Origin: Engraulis encrasicolus
Taxonomy: Eukaryota; Chordata; Actinopteri; Clupeiformes; Engraulidae
Direction of reading: 5' to 3'
Length of the DNA: 64,000 nucleotides
Assembly: GCF_034702125.1 (NCBI RefSeq)
Contig: NC_085876.1
Span: forward strand, 15,775,253-15,839,252
Each line of letters begins with the position of its first letter. The first letter of the stretch is position 1. Below are positions 33,481 to 45,653 of the stretch, one piece after another. Made by a program: the position numbers and the translations under genes. Below the pieces are notes generated by a model that was given only the letters and a program-made list of their open reading frames with translations, made no database searches and was not told the origin of the DNA.

Positions 33481-34240
33481 CTTAATAATAATAATAATAA
33501 TTGTATTGTATAGCACTGTATCATACAAGGCATGCAACTCAAAGTGCTTAACAAATGGGGAAAAAAACATCATTGTTAGAGATGGATTTAAAAGGAGAGG
33601 TAGAGAGGAGAGGCAGAAATAGCAAGAAGGCAGAGGAAGAAGAGATAGATAGAGATTGTAGAGTCATAAGGTCCACGTAGGTTGGTACCAGGATTCTTAG
33701 AGGCGTAAGGTTCATAGTGGCTGGCATAAATCATAGATAGTCACACTGAATTTGGGCGCTCAGATGCGGCCCCTAGTGGCATCAGGGGTGAGGAAAAACT
33801 CCCTTTTGCTTGATTCATAGTTTGTAGGGGAAAAAAGCTCAATGAGGTCTGAGAAAAAAAACCCTATAGCCATGAAGAAACCTCAGGCAGAGACCAGCGG
33901 CTACCTAGGGGAGCCCCCTGCCAGGGCTGGTTGTGAACAATAAGGACACTGTGAAGCCTTGGCAGCTAGGAGTGGGCAAAGGTGAAAAGGTGGGTCTTCA
34001 GCTGCTTCTTGAAGGAGTCGACGGAGCTGGCTGATCGGATCTCGATGGGGAGGGCATTCCATCTCTTGGGCGCATAGCAAACGAGCGCGGCGTCGCCAAT
34101 CTTCTTTTGCGGGGGTCCTTAGCAGCTTGGCATCAGTGGACCTGAGAGCTCGAGCAGGGGCATAAAAAGAGAGCATGTCAGAGAGGTAACTAGGGGCAAG
34201 TCCATTTAATGCTTTAAATACTGTCAGCAGTATTGGGTGT
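33481..34240. repeat. Probable teleost interspersed repeat tail
   Basis: Starts with AAT trinucleotides (33482-33500) and includes phrases such as GTGGGTCTTCAGCTGCTTC and GGAGGGCATTCCATCTC. I associate these with widespread fish interspersed repeats, though the family name escapes me. The minus-strand frame at 33901-34176 has no domain I recognise. Confidence 0.5.
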
Positions 34241-34457
34241 GCAGGTTGGCCTGCCTTTTATTAAATTCCAGACAGTCATTTTTAATTGAGTGGTGTTTGT
34301 AAGTATAGAGAGAAAATATATGTAGAATGACACATTATGTTCTCTAGTGGCAGCATCTTGTCTAATACTGACTTCAGAACCCCCGAGGGGAGAGTAGGGA
34401 CACGTTGACAGGAACCTGCTGCTTACCAAAAAAGACACTAATAATACCTCAATTAGG

Positions 34458-34720
34458 GGAGCCGGTGCCCACACCTGTTACGTTTGGCACTAAAGTGCTC
34501 ATCTGCGAACCGCCTCTGAACTTTTCCCACACGTGACTGTGTTACCTGGATGAACTTGCTGATGGCCACGTTGTCGTCACGGTTCACAGAGAAATACCAA
34601 GTATTTTGCGGTTCGTATTGCAAACCAACTTTCTGGTTCACGAACGCAAATTTCTGTGGCGTGAACATGCCGGTTCGCGATTGGGTGCAGGAACGGGCAC
34701 CGGCACGGTTCTCAGTCGAC
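34458..34720. mobile_element. MITE with GCCGGTGCCC ends (copy 2)
   Basis: Starts GAGCCGGTGCCCACACC, ends AACGGGCACCGGCAC. It shares most of its interior with 28937-29243, with small deletions. Confidence 0.75.
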
Positions 34721-34754
34721 TAAGCAATGAAGCAAGTACCCGTAAAACAAATAA

Positions 34755-34998
34755 ATGGATGGTAAATTGTAAATGGACTGCATTTAGTATATAGCGCCTT
34801 TCCACTCCTTCTAGCAATTAAAGTGCTTTACATTGTATGCCTCACATTCACCCATTCACAGACTAGTGGCGGTGGCTGCCATGCAGGAGCAACTTGGGGT
34901 ATATCTTGCTCAAGGACACATCAATGGAGTCAGGCAGAGCAGGGCTCGAACCTGCAACTTTGTGGTTGCTGAACAGCTCCTCTACCCTGAGCCCCCCA
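34755..34998 (+). repeat. tRNA-related teleost interspersed repeat
   Basis: Contains TATATAGCGCCTTTCCACTC, TTCACCCATTCACAGACTAG, TTGCTCAAGGACACATCAAT and GGGCTCGAACCTGCAAC. The phrase order is that of a common fish repeat with a B-box-like segment. Non-coding. The right edge borders the dispersed repeat at 35016. Confidence 0.6.
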
Positions 34999-35015
34999 GT
35001 AGTGTGTAGTACTAG

Positions 35016-35665
35016 CACAGTGGGTTTACATACAGTGTTGAATCTCGCCCTCCAACCCGTGCCTGCAGGTCACCTAGGGAGCGCTGTCGAGACAGCAGAG
35101 CTCATAAGGCTGGTGCTAATAACTGACAATTGTGCTCGCTGTCGGCTGAAACTTGACAATATTACTGTAAGTTCTGAGAAACCAATGTGGATTTCAATGA
35201 AATGTACAATAACCTGGGAGTTATGTCCTGATTTCCTACAGCTTTGGCATTTATGAGTCAGGCTCCGCTAGCATCTTGCTAACAAAATTGCTTTACGGCC
35301 GTCGTGATCACAGCAATGCAGCCGGCCGATCAATCCAAACGCAGTGCGTGAAGCCACTCGTGACGTCATATTGACAATAAAGACGTATTTTACAAAGATC
35401 CAGCGAGTTTAAACATTCAAACTAAGTGCTGTTTGAAAGGATAATCTATCCTGCCTTTTGGAAAAATAAAATGAAACGATGATACCAATTCTCTCCCAAA
35501 GCAATGGCAGCATCGTGGTTGAGCTCCATGGGACCCCATTCATTTTAACAGCCTCTGCGCTCCTTGGCGCTCCTCTGCGCTGTCTGGATGGCACCACTTA
35601 GTGTACAGTACCACCCAGAAAAAGTTGCGAGATTCTTGTCTCGTACTACCCATAAACACTCTCTT
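35016..35665. mobile_element. 650-bp dispersed element with 7-bp flanking duplications (copy 1)
   Basis: Begins CACAGTGGGTTTACATAC and ends CATAAACACTCTCT plus one base. GTACTAG flanks both sides (35009-35015, 35666-35672). A near-identical copy at 62933-63585 has different flanks, so both are true insertions. The ends are not inverted repeats and there is no A-tail. It carries a polyadenylation-type AATAAA (GACAATAAAGACG) and splice-site-like GTAAGT and TTTCCTACAG. It could be a solo LTR or an undescribed retroposed unit. No open frame with motifs. Confidence 0.8.
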
Positions 35666-35672
35666 GTACTAG

Positions 35673-36480
35673 CCTAACCCGCCCGAAACCCGTTACTAAC
35701 AGACAAATAAACCATAAATCAAAAAAAGGTGGCCGAATAATAATTGATGGTTTATGCCCTGGTAAGCACACCTTGCAAGTTGCACTACACAGCAACCATC
35801 TGCTATTTTATGTTAAACACACTCGGATACTCATGGTGACTTTTTACAGCTAAAAGCATATTGCTGTTTCTATGATGTGTAGGCACAGCTTGCATGGTAA
35901 TCAGACACATCACAGTATCACAGTATCACAGTCGACCTTGGGCTTGTTAGCGCCGGGCTTTGCTTTCGTCTGCCAGGAGTCCATCAGGGGAGACATGCAA
36001 GCATCAGCCAGCAGATTTCACGTTAGCCATACAAATAGAAAACACTGCCTGTGTGATCTGTGATCTGTTTTCTTATGGCCAAGTTAATACCCACGCACCC
36101 CATTTGAACTGTAGATGAAGGCCAATTTACACATGAATTTGACTGGTGTGAAAGTGCTTTGGTTCTCTCTTTCTTTCTTTCTTTCTTTCTGACAGTCAGA
36201 CAGAAATAGACGCATGGGAGAGGAAACAATGGGCAAAGGCAGATAACCTCAAGGCCACAGCTGGCTGTCATTACCACCACTATCCAGCGTGTTGTGAAAT
36301 ATTATTCCTCTCATTCGAATAATGATTGCAGCGCAAGCCTGTAGGAAAGGGGCCGGCTGGCTACAGTATTACTGGAGTTGTCCTTCTTAACGTGTGGTAG
36401 CATAGCATCACTGGGGATTATTTCAGTTGAGATAATAATGTGTTGGGATATGTCAGCGTGGAAATGTCAGGAATTATTCT
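35673..36480. other. Unassigned sequence
   Basis: No gene seen. A short TTTC tetranucleotide run lies at 36168-36190 and a doubled CATCACAGTATCACAGT phrase near 35910-35930. Confidence 0.4.
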
Positions 36481-36482
36481 CT

Positions 36483-36593
<111 letters not shown>

Positions 36594-36689
36594 ATTTCAA
36601 GACATAACATGAAACCCAAAGAGCTATAGATGCAAAAGTTAAAAACAACCTATCTGCCGAAACAGAAGTTGAGATTATCGGCTCACTAG

Positions 36690-36724
36690 CACACACACAC
36701 ACGTGCACGCGCACACACACACAC

Positions 36725-36761
<37 letters not shown>

Positions 36762-37212
36762 CAGACACACACACACACCCACACACACACACCCACACAC
36801 AAACACAAACACACACACACTGAAAATTGGCCTGAGATTATTTGCCATGCTGTATTTGTTTTGGTTATGGTTCTTCCCTTTGTTTCTTTATTTTCCTCAT
36901 AGTAATCTCTTGGCCTTATTTCCCACAGGACGGCTGTAAAAATAACACATATACGCACGCACGCACACACACACACAATTACAAAAGAATTACAAGGCAC
37001 CAAACCCTCCAACTGAGCAGGGAGCACTACACCCCAGTGGGACAACAGCAGGCCACACCACTGACTCTCCTAAATTAAAGGAAATCTCAGCATGTCAACA
37101 GTAGTACACACGCACGCACACACACACACACAGTGTTGCTGAGACCTGGTTGAGAAAGCCATCTGCTGTTGTTATTGTCAGTTATCAGCCACTATCAGTT
37201 GCCATGTCAACA

Positions 37213-37246
<34 letters not shown>

Positions 37247-37266
37247 ACGCACACACACACACACAC
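36690..37266. repeat. Cluster of short CA arrays
   Basis: CA-rich arrays at 36690-36820, 36953-36977, 37108-37132 and 37212-37266, separated by plain sequence. A GTTGCCATGTC phrase recurs at 37199 and about 37295. No gene. Confidence 0.88.
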
Positions 37267-37510
37267 CATGTCTTCTGATACTCTATACCCTCAGTTGCCA
37301 TGTCCTCTGATATGTCTTTGTTTTCCATCGTCTAATGTAGGCCTATATTCCTACAGGTCCTGCTTTCAGTGTTGGGCCTGCTAGCGAGATGCTAATCATC
37401 TCCAGACAATAGGGCAGAGAAATCACAGCACTCAGTTTGGGTCTGCAAAATGGAGGTTATTTTTTAGGGCATATTGCTTGGAACAAAAACTGAAGCAGTG
37501 GCATCCCCAA

Positions 37511-37822
37511 CCTCATATCTTTTCTGCCACCCCTTCTCTCTTCACTCCTTTTCTCTCTTCTCCGTCCTCTCTTCTCTTCTCTTCACCTCTCCTCTAGTCC
37601 CTCCTTTTCTCTCTTCTCTATTCTATCCATCTCCTCTTCCCTGCTTTGCTCTCATCTCTCCACCTCTCCTCACTTCACTGCTTTTCTCTCTTTTCTCCAT
37701 GCCTCCTCTCTTCTCTCATCTCTCCATCCCTCCTCTCTTCACTCATTTTCTCTCTTCTCTCCATCCCTCTTCTCTTCACTTCTTTTCTCTTTTCTCTCTT
37801 CTCTCCATGTCTCCTCTCTTCT
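37511..37822. repeat. Polypyrimidine minisatellite
   Basis: CT-rich units such as CTCTCTTCTCTCCATCCCTC recur imperfectly for about 300 bases. Strong strand asymmetry. Open frames across it are artefacts. Confidence 0.85.
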
Positions 37823-37990
37823 TCTGCGGCTAATAATGGACTGTGGTGTGTGCGCTCGATAACGACGGGAGAAATTAATGAGATAAAACCCTTCCAGACG
37901 AGTCTCTTCAAAGCAGCTCAAACAGCCCGCAGAGCTGAGAGAAAGGCAGACAAACAGCCACCCATGGAGACGCCACCCCAGACACTTAGC

Positions 37991-37992
<2 letters not shown>

Positions 37993-38077
<85 letters not shown>

Positions 38078-38079
38078 AC

Positions 38080-38144
<65 letters not shown>

Positions 38145-38151
38145 TATACAT

Positions 38152-38220
<69 letters not shown>

Positions 38221-38335
38221 ATGCACATCCACTTGCACATCAACACAAATACCCACACTAAATTGGTATGCAGATAAATGCATGCAAACAATTTCAGACA
38301 CAAAGGCCTATGCAGTGAAACACACACACACACAC

Positions 38336-38392
<57 letters not shown>

Positions 38393-38398
38393 CACACA
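37993..38398. repeat. Four CA arrays with short spacers
   Basis: CA arrays at 37993-38073, 38084-38141, 38159-38218 and 38321-38398. The first two spacers share GACTATACA, so the spacers were duplicated along with the arrays. Confidence 0.95.
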
Positions 38399-38685
38399 TA
38401 CATGCCCAAATAAGTCTGAAGGAAAACACGGCACTCCCACAATTTAACACAACATTAGCTTCATTATGACACAAAGCATGGTGTAATGGCATCGATAATT
38501 AGATTGTTTATTGAGGCCTGACAGATTTGAGAGGAAACCGTGCGACACACAGCCAGCCAGCAAGCCAGCCAGAGGACTATTTCCACCCATGCACACAAGC
38601 ACAGACACACAGACACAGACAAACACACACACACCTGTGCTATGATGGACTGGTGCCACCTGCACGGAACTTTCAGGGAGGGAGT

Positions 38686-38940
<255 letters not shown>

Positions 38941-39618
38941 GAAAATCCCTCACCTTTCGGCGAAATTCGTCGTTTTGAAATCAAAATGGGTCATGTATGT
39001 GAATCGTGTAGATCCGAGGAGAAAATTTTAGGGGGGGGGGTCGAGCGAGGAGAAAAGTGTTGCGCCAACTTACTGTAGGCCTATCATTGTGTAGCGCTCT
39101 ACCGCAGAAAACTTCAGTTTCAGGAGAGATTCCGCAACTGACAATGACGTTTGACCAATCACAGCATTTGTTGCTGTCGACACAGCCAATAACGTGAATC
39201 TAAGCTCAATCTAAGTCCCTCCCTTCATACTTATATTTGAAAGCGCAATTTAAAATAGGTACCACTTTGATCTGCGGGGCTGGCGTGGTTGTATCAAATA
39301 TCTTTCTTTATAGTTCTAGAACATCTCTGATTATAAGAAAATGTCAACATTTCTGTCACAGATAGTCTACACGTTTCCCAGAGAGGTAGCTATTTGAGAT
39401 CATGATTCTTGTTATGACAACATCAGGACGCATTTCGATGAGAAGTGAGTGGATGTAGTTAGCCACAGTGGTTAAGCTGTTTTTCCTAATAATTTGAAAC
39501 CGCATTTGCCCTGCCCACGTGAAAAAGAGCTCCGTTGATGAAAGCTTGGGTAGGCCTATGGCACGTTTTCCTGACGGCTATTTTAACGGGTCTGTGCGCT
39601 ACGAAATGGCGAAAGTAT
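38941..39618. other. Unassigned sequence left of the retrovirus-like element
   Basis: No gene recognised. Contains a G-run (39031-39041). It resumes at 53692 on the other side of the retroelement nest. Confidence 0.4.
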
Positions 39619-40085
39619 TGTAGTAAAAAAATTATATCGGCAGACAAGCAACTCAGGTGGTAAGCACTGCAGATTTTATTGTTAACGGCCGGAGAAATTA
39701 CTGTGTGGAGACAGGACGTATTCCACTCAGCAAGCTCTGAAGTGAATACAAAGGCCCCCAGTATTTAACCATTTCCCTCCCCCACAGTCCATGTCGTCAG
39801 CTTCCTCTGCGCATGTGGGGTCCCGCATGGCCGGATGTCCACTGTCCATTGTCTTGTTGTCCAGCATATGCCATTTCATATGTGTTGTTCAGCAGCCACA
39901 TCAAGTAGATGCACATGTTTCCAATAATGTTGAGTGTCCAGTGACCCATTACAGAAAAGCTTACACACAAGAATATGTCACTATATGGGGACTTCCCCAG
40001 CCAAGTCATGAGAATAAAATGAGAATATAATATAAGAATAGTAGAAGGTTAAGAAAACTCAGATGAAACTAAACATTTCTCCACA
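39619..40085 (-). repeat. 3' LTR of the retrovirus-like element
   Basis: 467 bp. Plus-strand edges are TGTAGTAAA and TCTCCACA, so in element orientation it runs TGTGGAGA to TACTACA. It differs from 53221-53687 at two positions seen by eye (CTCAGC/CCCAGC and ATAATA/ATGATA). In element orientation it holds GGTTAAATACTGG (TATA-like) and an AATAAA. Confidence 0.97.
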
Positions 40086-40103
40086 TTCTTCCCCCTTTGG
40101 GAG
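40086..40103 (-). promoter_or_regulatory. Polypurine tract of the retrovirus-like element
   Basis: On the minus strand CCCAAAGGGGGAAGAA runs up to the 3' LTR. The position and purine content are as expected for plus-strand priming. Confidence 0.85.
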
Positions 40104-43100
40104 TTCATACTCACATTATAAAAGTAACTACTGAATACACATTTGACTGGTAATCAAACATTTCTTTCTAAATGTCTTTGGTAACCTACACCAGACCACA
40201 CACAGCCTAATTGACACCCAGACGAACAACAGACCATTCATGGACAGACACCCAGAAACGCCAGCAGATGAGCGGGACACACCATGTCATATTGCTTGTG
40301 CCTGCCCCTTTCGATTTCTCTCCCCTGCCCCTTGGAGAGTGCTACTGTGGTTTAGGTGTCCACAGCAACTAGCTGTCCGTTGCATGATTGACAGCCTGGT
40401 AGTCCGCATTCATCCACCAACATCCCAAATGTCCACCACAACTAGTCTATCATCCACTAAGCGCCAACTAAGATATATGATGCATTGTCATCATCACAGA
40501 GTATCCATCTGGTCTTCTTAAATTTAAACAGTACAGAGTGATACTCTCAGGTTGGAGCAAAAACCCAACGGCTCAGTCAAAAAACACTACCCGCCAATGA
40601 GCAGTGAAAAATACTGACCAATTCGGACTGATTTGGGCAAAATTCTCCAACGGCCCAGCTAAAGCTGCAACCCGACTTTGTCTGCTGAGAGTAAACTCCA
40701 GTTACAAAACAATATGTGGATATGTATATAAAACTAAATAACACATGGTCATGTGTAAAATAAAACATCCGAACTATAGGTATAAGTAATTACTAATGAG
40801 TAAAATAATAAGGTAAAACACTCATTCACAACTTTGTGTCATAAAAGAAAAGTCAATTGTTTAACAACAATACTATTTGGCAGTGCATGTATGATATCCG
40901 TATTCTGAAATATTAAATTACCTCAGACTAAGAACCAGAATGAAAAACTAATTTCTTGAGAAACACTGCCTTCTTCAGCTACCTCTTCACCAGTTGTTGT
41001 AGCATGTCCTTGTCTATGCATAGTCAAGTGATAAACATTGGTAAAATGGGACCATAACCTTTATTAAATTTTAAGTGACTGGTTCCGTTGCTGGTTCTCC
41101 CTTGCTGAGGCCTAATGACCCCCTTGGATAATCTGCTAATTTACAACCCAGTCGACAGACAACAGAGGTCATCCAGAGATCGGTCAAGGCCTAGGCCCCT
41201 CCATCTGGCCGGAAACTGCACCCAACGCTTTCTGTGGTCAAACTGAGGATGGTCACATGATCAGTGCAGATGGCCCCATGCATAATTTCATTGTCCTTCC
41301 TGGTAACTGGCCCATGGTCTTCTGCTTTGCCTGTTGATGAATGGGACATGTCCTCTTCACCCCCTTATGTGTTCCTGCAGTCCTTAGGTAGCAACACAGC
41401 CCTGGATTGTCCTGGATGTTGGGGGTTTGTGGTGCTCTCAGAGTTCTGTGGAGACACAAAATAGAGAAAAACCCAGCAGTATCCATTCTTGGGAGAAACA
41501 TTGTTCTATCTTTGATACCAGTGTAAAACAATTTCGTCTTCACATTAATCACATATTATTCTTTTAGACTTGGCAATTTGGTTTGATGCACAAGAGTGAC
41601 AAGATTCATATTCATCTCAATTCAGCCATTTAATCTTTGTCCTTTTACAGTTGCGTATTGTATTACACCGTTATCAACAGCTCAAATTGAGTCAGTCATC
41701 TTCACAAGGTTGACAAATACATATATGTTAAAAACCAGTTTAAAATCATTGTTGAATTTAAACATTTGGGAGTGACTTTTCACTCCACACTGAGATGCAT
41801 AAGAAGAAAACCTGCGTAACATTGTGAAAGTATTCACATTTTCCTAATTGTTGTTGATAAGACCAAGCTTAAGTCTTGCACAAACATCCTTAATTTTACC
41901 ACTGTGCCATAATAGACATGTATAATTGCTCAGTTTTGATAACCTCATCCTTTAGTCTGATACATGACTCATGCACAAAATTATTTACGACATTACTTCA
42001 CCATCTTTGAAAACCTTTAGCCAACCCTTCTCTGAACACATTGACAGAGCCACCAAGGGAAACTGTAGTTTCTCAAGTTGGAGTACTCTCCCACTCATCT
42101 AAACAATTTCTCACACAAAGTGAAAATCACTATAAGTGATCATTATGGTTCATACGTGTATTTATTACTTTGCACATAGTCCCTGTCCAAGTAAACCAAA
42201 TAAGCTAAAACTTGAATTATGCTTCATGTATCCCCCAGCATTTTCAGAATTTGCAACCTTGTATAATATTCTGGATGAAAAATAACTTTCCTCACGCTGA
42301 GGAAGGATAATACCTCAAACATCTGACTCGTATACATTTCTTCATCATTGTATTATAATCATTTCTCATTTGGATTCTTTGCATGTGTCGAAGTATACCA
42401 GAAACCTTTATAGATCTTCTTAGAGCTTACCAATGTTAACCATTTCTAGTTCAATGCTTGATATTTTTGTTTTTAATTCCCATTTTCTTTCTTCCCCTTT
42501 ACTCCCCCTTTCACGGCTAATGCCCCATGCAGCCGTGAAAGACTCCGTCAACTCTTGTTTAAACCCTGGCCTGTCCAGTGGCCTATGGCTCTGGCTTGTG
42601 AACAAGCCCATTCACAACTGCTCTGGTTGTAGGAAGTATGATGTTTGACAGACGCAAATAAGAAAACCTTTGTGTTGTCTAACTCTATCTCCAGGGTGAC
42701 AGGGTTCCTCCAGGTTTCTCCAAGCTCAATTCATGACCAATTTAAGACAATTTTAAAAACACATTATTGTTCATACAATTTGTTTGCACTCAAGTTGACA
42801 CCAGTCATATGCGCCAAAGATTGTATATATCTTCTCAAAGACATTCTTGTAGTATTGCCTTGGGTAGCGCTGCTCATCATTTGAGGCTCAGACATCCAAG
42901 TCAGATTACGTTATTCTTTCCGAATTCATTAACTCAGTTTTTTGAAGACGCTGTAGGAACCCTGATTTCTTTCATTTTCAATCCCCATTTCTACAGTTGG
43001 AAGCCATATAGCCAGGGTATTCATAAGACATACTGGTGTTATATTAGACAACATCTTGTCAAGTCAGTGAGGAGGGTGTTTAGAGTTAGTCTGTGTTAAA

Positions 43101-44349
43101 CAACAATGGGGATTCAGAGTTAGGATGGGGATTTCAGACAAATACAGTTTTCATGCAATAGGATTTGCACCATGCATTCTGGCTCCAACTGTTGAAATGG
43201 CTAACATGTATTTTAGATTTTGGAAAATCTTTCCTATTTCATATTGTCTCAAATTTCATTCTTTCACCTCATATCTTTTCACTCATTCATACAGAAACAA
43301 AGTCAGTCCAAGTCGTTTTCGGTCAGTCAACATTGGTTCAGATCTCCCAAAACCAAACCCAAAACCGGCCATATTTTGGGTCACAGATTTAGAAGTGATT
43401 GCCGCAATACTTAATGTATGAAGGATCCATTATGCTAGAGTAGAGCATGTAATCCAATACATAACTCTCAAGTGACTAAGTTGCAACTGGTTTGAAACAT
43501 ACCCCTATGGGGCAAATACCCTTACACAACACCATTGTCTATTCACCATGACCATGTCGCCGATGATGTTACCTGCTCTTTCTTCAGAATCACAATTTCT
43601 ATAATTTCACCAAATATCACCAGTTCACATGTACTAATCAATGCCAAATAATACATGTTAGTTGTGCTTTTTCTGGTATCCCTAATTAAGGCTTTGACTA
43701 TGTGTGATTTTTAAAACTATATCAATGTGCTCTCAAATTCCCTAAATAAAATTACCATATCTTCTAATTTGTAAATTTACTCACATCCTCTAAATGTAAT
43801 ATTCCAAAAAATGTAAATTATGCCAGGTTGTATTTAACTACAACTTATGTCACGTTACACCATCAATGCTTGCTTTTTGTTCACAAAAAGGCCTTGTGTG
43901 TATGTCTATAACCAACCACAGGGAAGTGGCTAGGCCATCTGCACTGTAGCCTCAGGCTATGATGTGGGTGTGCATCAATGAATGGCTGGACATGTTTGGT
44001 GGTCAGTCTTGCACAGTGACAATTAGCACCCTTCATCTTCAGTGAATCTATGTAAATATGTGTGGTATTTCTAAACAGACACCAGGTCCTTTATGCTTAC
44101 GGGTTTTCTGTTAGAAAATTCTTTCTCCTTATCCTAGGGTTATAACTATTGCTGCATAAATGTATATTCTAGATGTGTGAGGTCCAACCATTAACTGCAG
44201 CTCATTTAATTTTTCCAAAGAAATATGCTTAAAATTGTGTTCACAGTGAACATGTTGACAGGGAACATCCCTTGTTTCCCTGTGTGTATCATGTCTTTGT
44301 CAGTGATAGCGTGCTGTGTTCATGTGAACAGTTAGTCCTGCATCTGTTG
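40104..44349 (-). other. 4.2 kb of the retrovirus-like element with no recognisable pol or env
   Basis: This interval lies between the gag stop and the polypurine tract, where pol and env are expected. The longest frames are about 100 codons or less on either strand. I find no reverse transcriptase, integrase or protease motif by eye. It is AT-rich. Either pol and env decayed beyond recognition, although the LTRs differ at only two sites, or the element never carried them and is a non-autonomous form. Confidence 0.6.
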
Positions 44350-44875
44350 TCACTGATGACTCATACGTGGTCCCCTATTAACCTTACAGTTGCGTGCAAT
44401 ATGTCCCAATTCTCTGCATCTCCAACACCTAAAAGTATTAGTATGTAAAGACCTTCCAGTACCACCTTGTCCCATGCTTGTAATGCCTTCTTCCGGCTTA
44501 GGTAATTCTGCAGCAACTGACATTAACTGATCAAGAAACCATGCTCTCCCAACATTAATTGCATTTCCTTGTGGACCAGGCATTTGGATGATTGGTGCCT
44601 GAAAGACATATTGCGTATTGGGTATCCACATAAGTTGGTGGTGGTATCTGACCACTGCTATTCATATGTGTTGCTGTCGTGTGATCTATCACCGTGTCTG
44701 TGTCACAATTACATGCCTTTTTAACTTTCCTTTCCTTAGTCTGTCTCCTTTTCCGCTCCCTTTCATCTGCTTCCTGCTCCCATTTCTCCAACAATTCTGG
44801 TTTAAACTGTCTCTTTTTGCCTTCCATCATCAGCCTACACTCTTGTAGTCTGCTTATACTCAATGTTCCATTCAT
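44350..44875 (-). pseudogene. gag remnant of the retrovirus-like element (frameshifted)
   Basis: Two overlapping minus-strand frames (44875 down to 44555, then 44655 down to 44350) make up one damaged gag. The first has a charged, Lys/Glu-rich stretch and a PPPTY motif of the late-domain type. The second has a single CCHC zinc knuckle, CWRCRELGHIARNC, at 44386-44427, shortly before its stop. The stretch between them is too short for a full capsid domain, so an internal deletion is likely as well as the frameshift near 44600. The reading continues upstream across the Gmr1-like insertion into 51776-51878. Gag assembles retroviral particles; this copy cannot make a normal one. Confidence 0.7.
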
Positions 44876-44920
44876 AGGGAATTTTCCCCCTGTCCATTCA
44901 TGCCACTTGCTTATGACTCT

Positions 44921-45409
44921 TGTTAAGATGCTAGGTCACAGACTAGACATCACACTAACCCTTTCAATCCACACGGGGGCACTGCTTGACCGTTTGGAAT
45001 GTGGCTCCCATAAAAGGGGTCACGGGGTGAGTCAAAGGTCAGCGAACTAGACCTTCCGGGTCGGCAGGTAGGCTAACAGAAGTTAGCCTGAGAGCGTTGG
45101 CAACGCAGAAGATCATTCGCCGGAAAACTCAGGTCTGGGATTAAGCCCAGGTACAATGGACTTTACGGGATTTCCAGGAGTGCACCGTGTTTCCCCCCCT
45201 TACCTTTGAACGTGGAGGAGAGCCCGTAGGTCGACGGGAAACCGCTTGCGCTGGCGGCATCTGCGATCGATGCACCGATGCCCGATTCCCCAGGTAAGTG
45301 GTGCCCCCCGACACGCATCCAACAGGTTAGATAACGTACATACTGCCGAACACGTTAATGCATACATAAATGTTAGGAGTTAGAGGGCGGAGTATCTAAC
45401 ATCCTAATA
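44921..45409 (+). repeat. 5' LTR of the Gmr1-like element
   Basis: 489 bp, TGTTAAGATG to CATCCTAATA. The ends are imperfect inverted repeats and the 3' end is TA rather than the usual CA. It contains CATAAAAGG (TATA-like, near 45010) and a strong splice-donor-like CCCAGGTAAGT near 45288-45298. Confidence 0.95.
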
Positions 45410-45412
45410 GTG

Positions 45413-45431
45413 TGGGGGCTCATGCCGGGAT
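45413..45431 (+). promoter_or_regulatory. Primer-binding site of the Gmr1-like element
   Basis: TGGGGGCTCATGCCGGGAT resembles the tRNA-Pro primer site TGGGGGCTCGTCCGGGAT with a small change in the middle. It begins three bases after the LTR. Confidence 0.7.
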
Positions 45432-45653
45432 TTGAATGTTTGTTTTTGGGTCGTTGGGTTTGTGTAGCATGCGTTGTTCGGTCAATGAATTACTGTTTGT
45501 AGCATTTGGTAGCTAGCCAGCTGGTGTTTGGGTTAGCGGTCAGGGGAAACGGTGTGAACTTTTGGATAGTACGTGCGGTTACGTCCTGGTTATTGTTGTC
45601 GTTTGGTTACTAGAGCGTGGGTGCGTTGAGTACCAGAGGAAAAGCATTTGAAA

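Noticed and set aside
33901..34176. 91-codon minus-strand frame
   Set aside because: It falls in a probable interspersed repeat tail with no domain I could name.
37993..38398. CRISPR-like regular arrays
   Set aside because: The repeats are plain CA dinucleotides with irregular spacers. No CRISPR structure exists in the window.
39791..40030. 79-codon frame, repeated at 53393-53632
   Set aside because: It lies inside both LTRs of the retrovirus-like element and is repeated only because the LTRs are.
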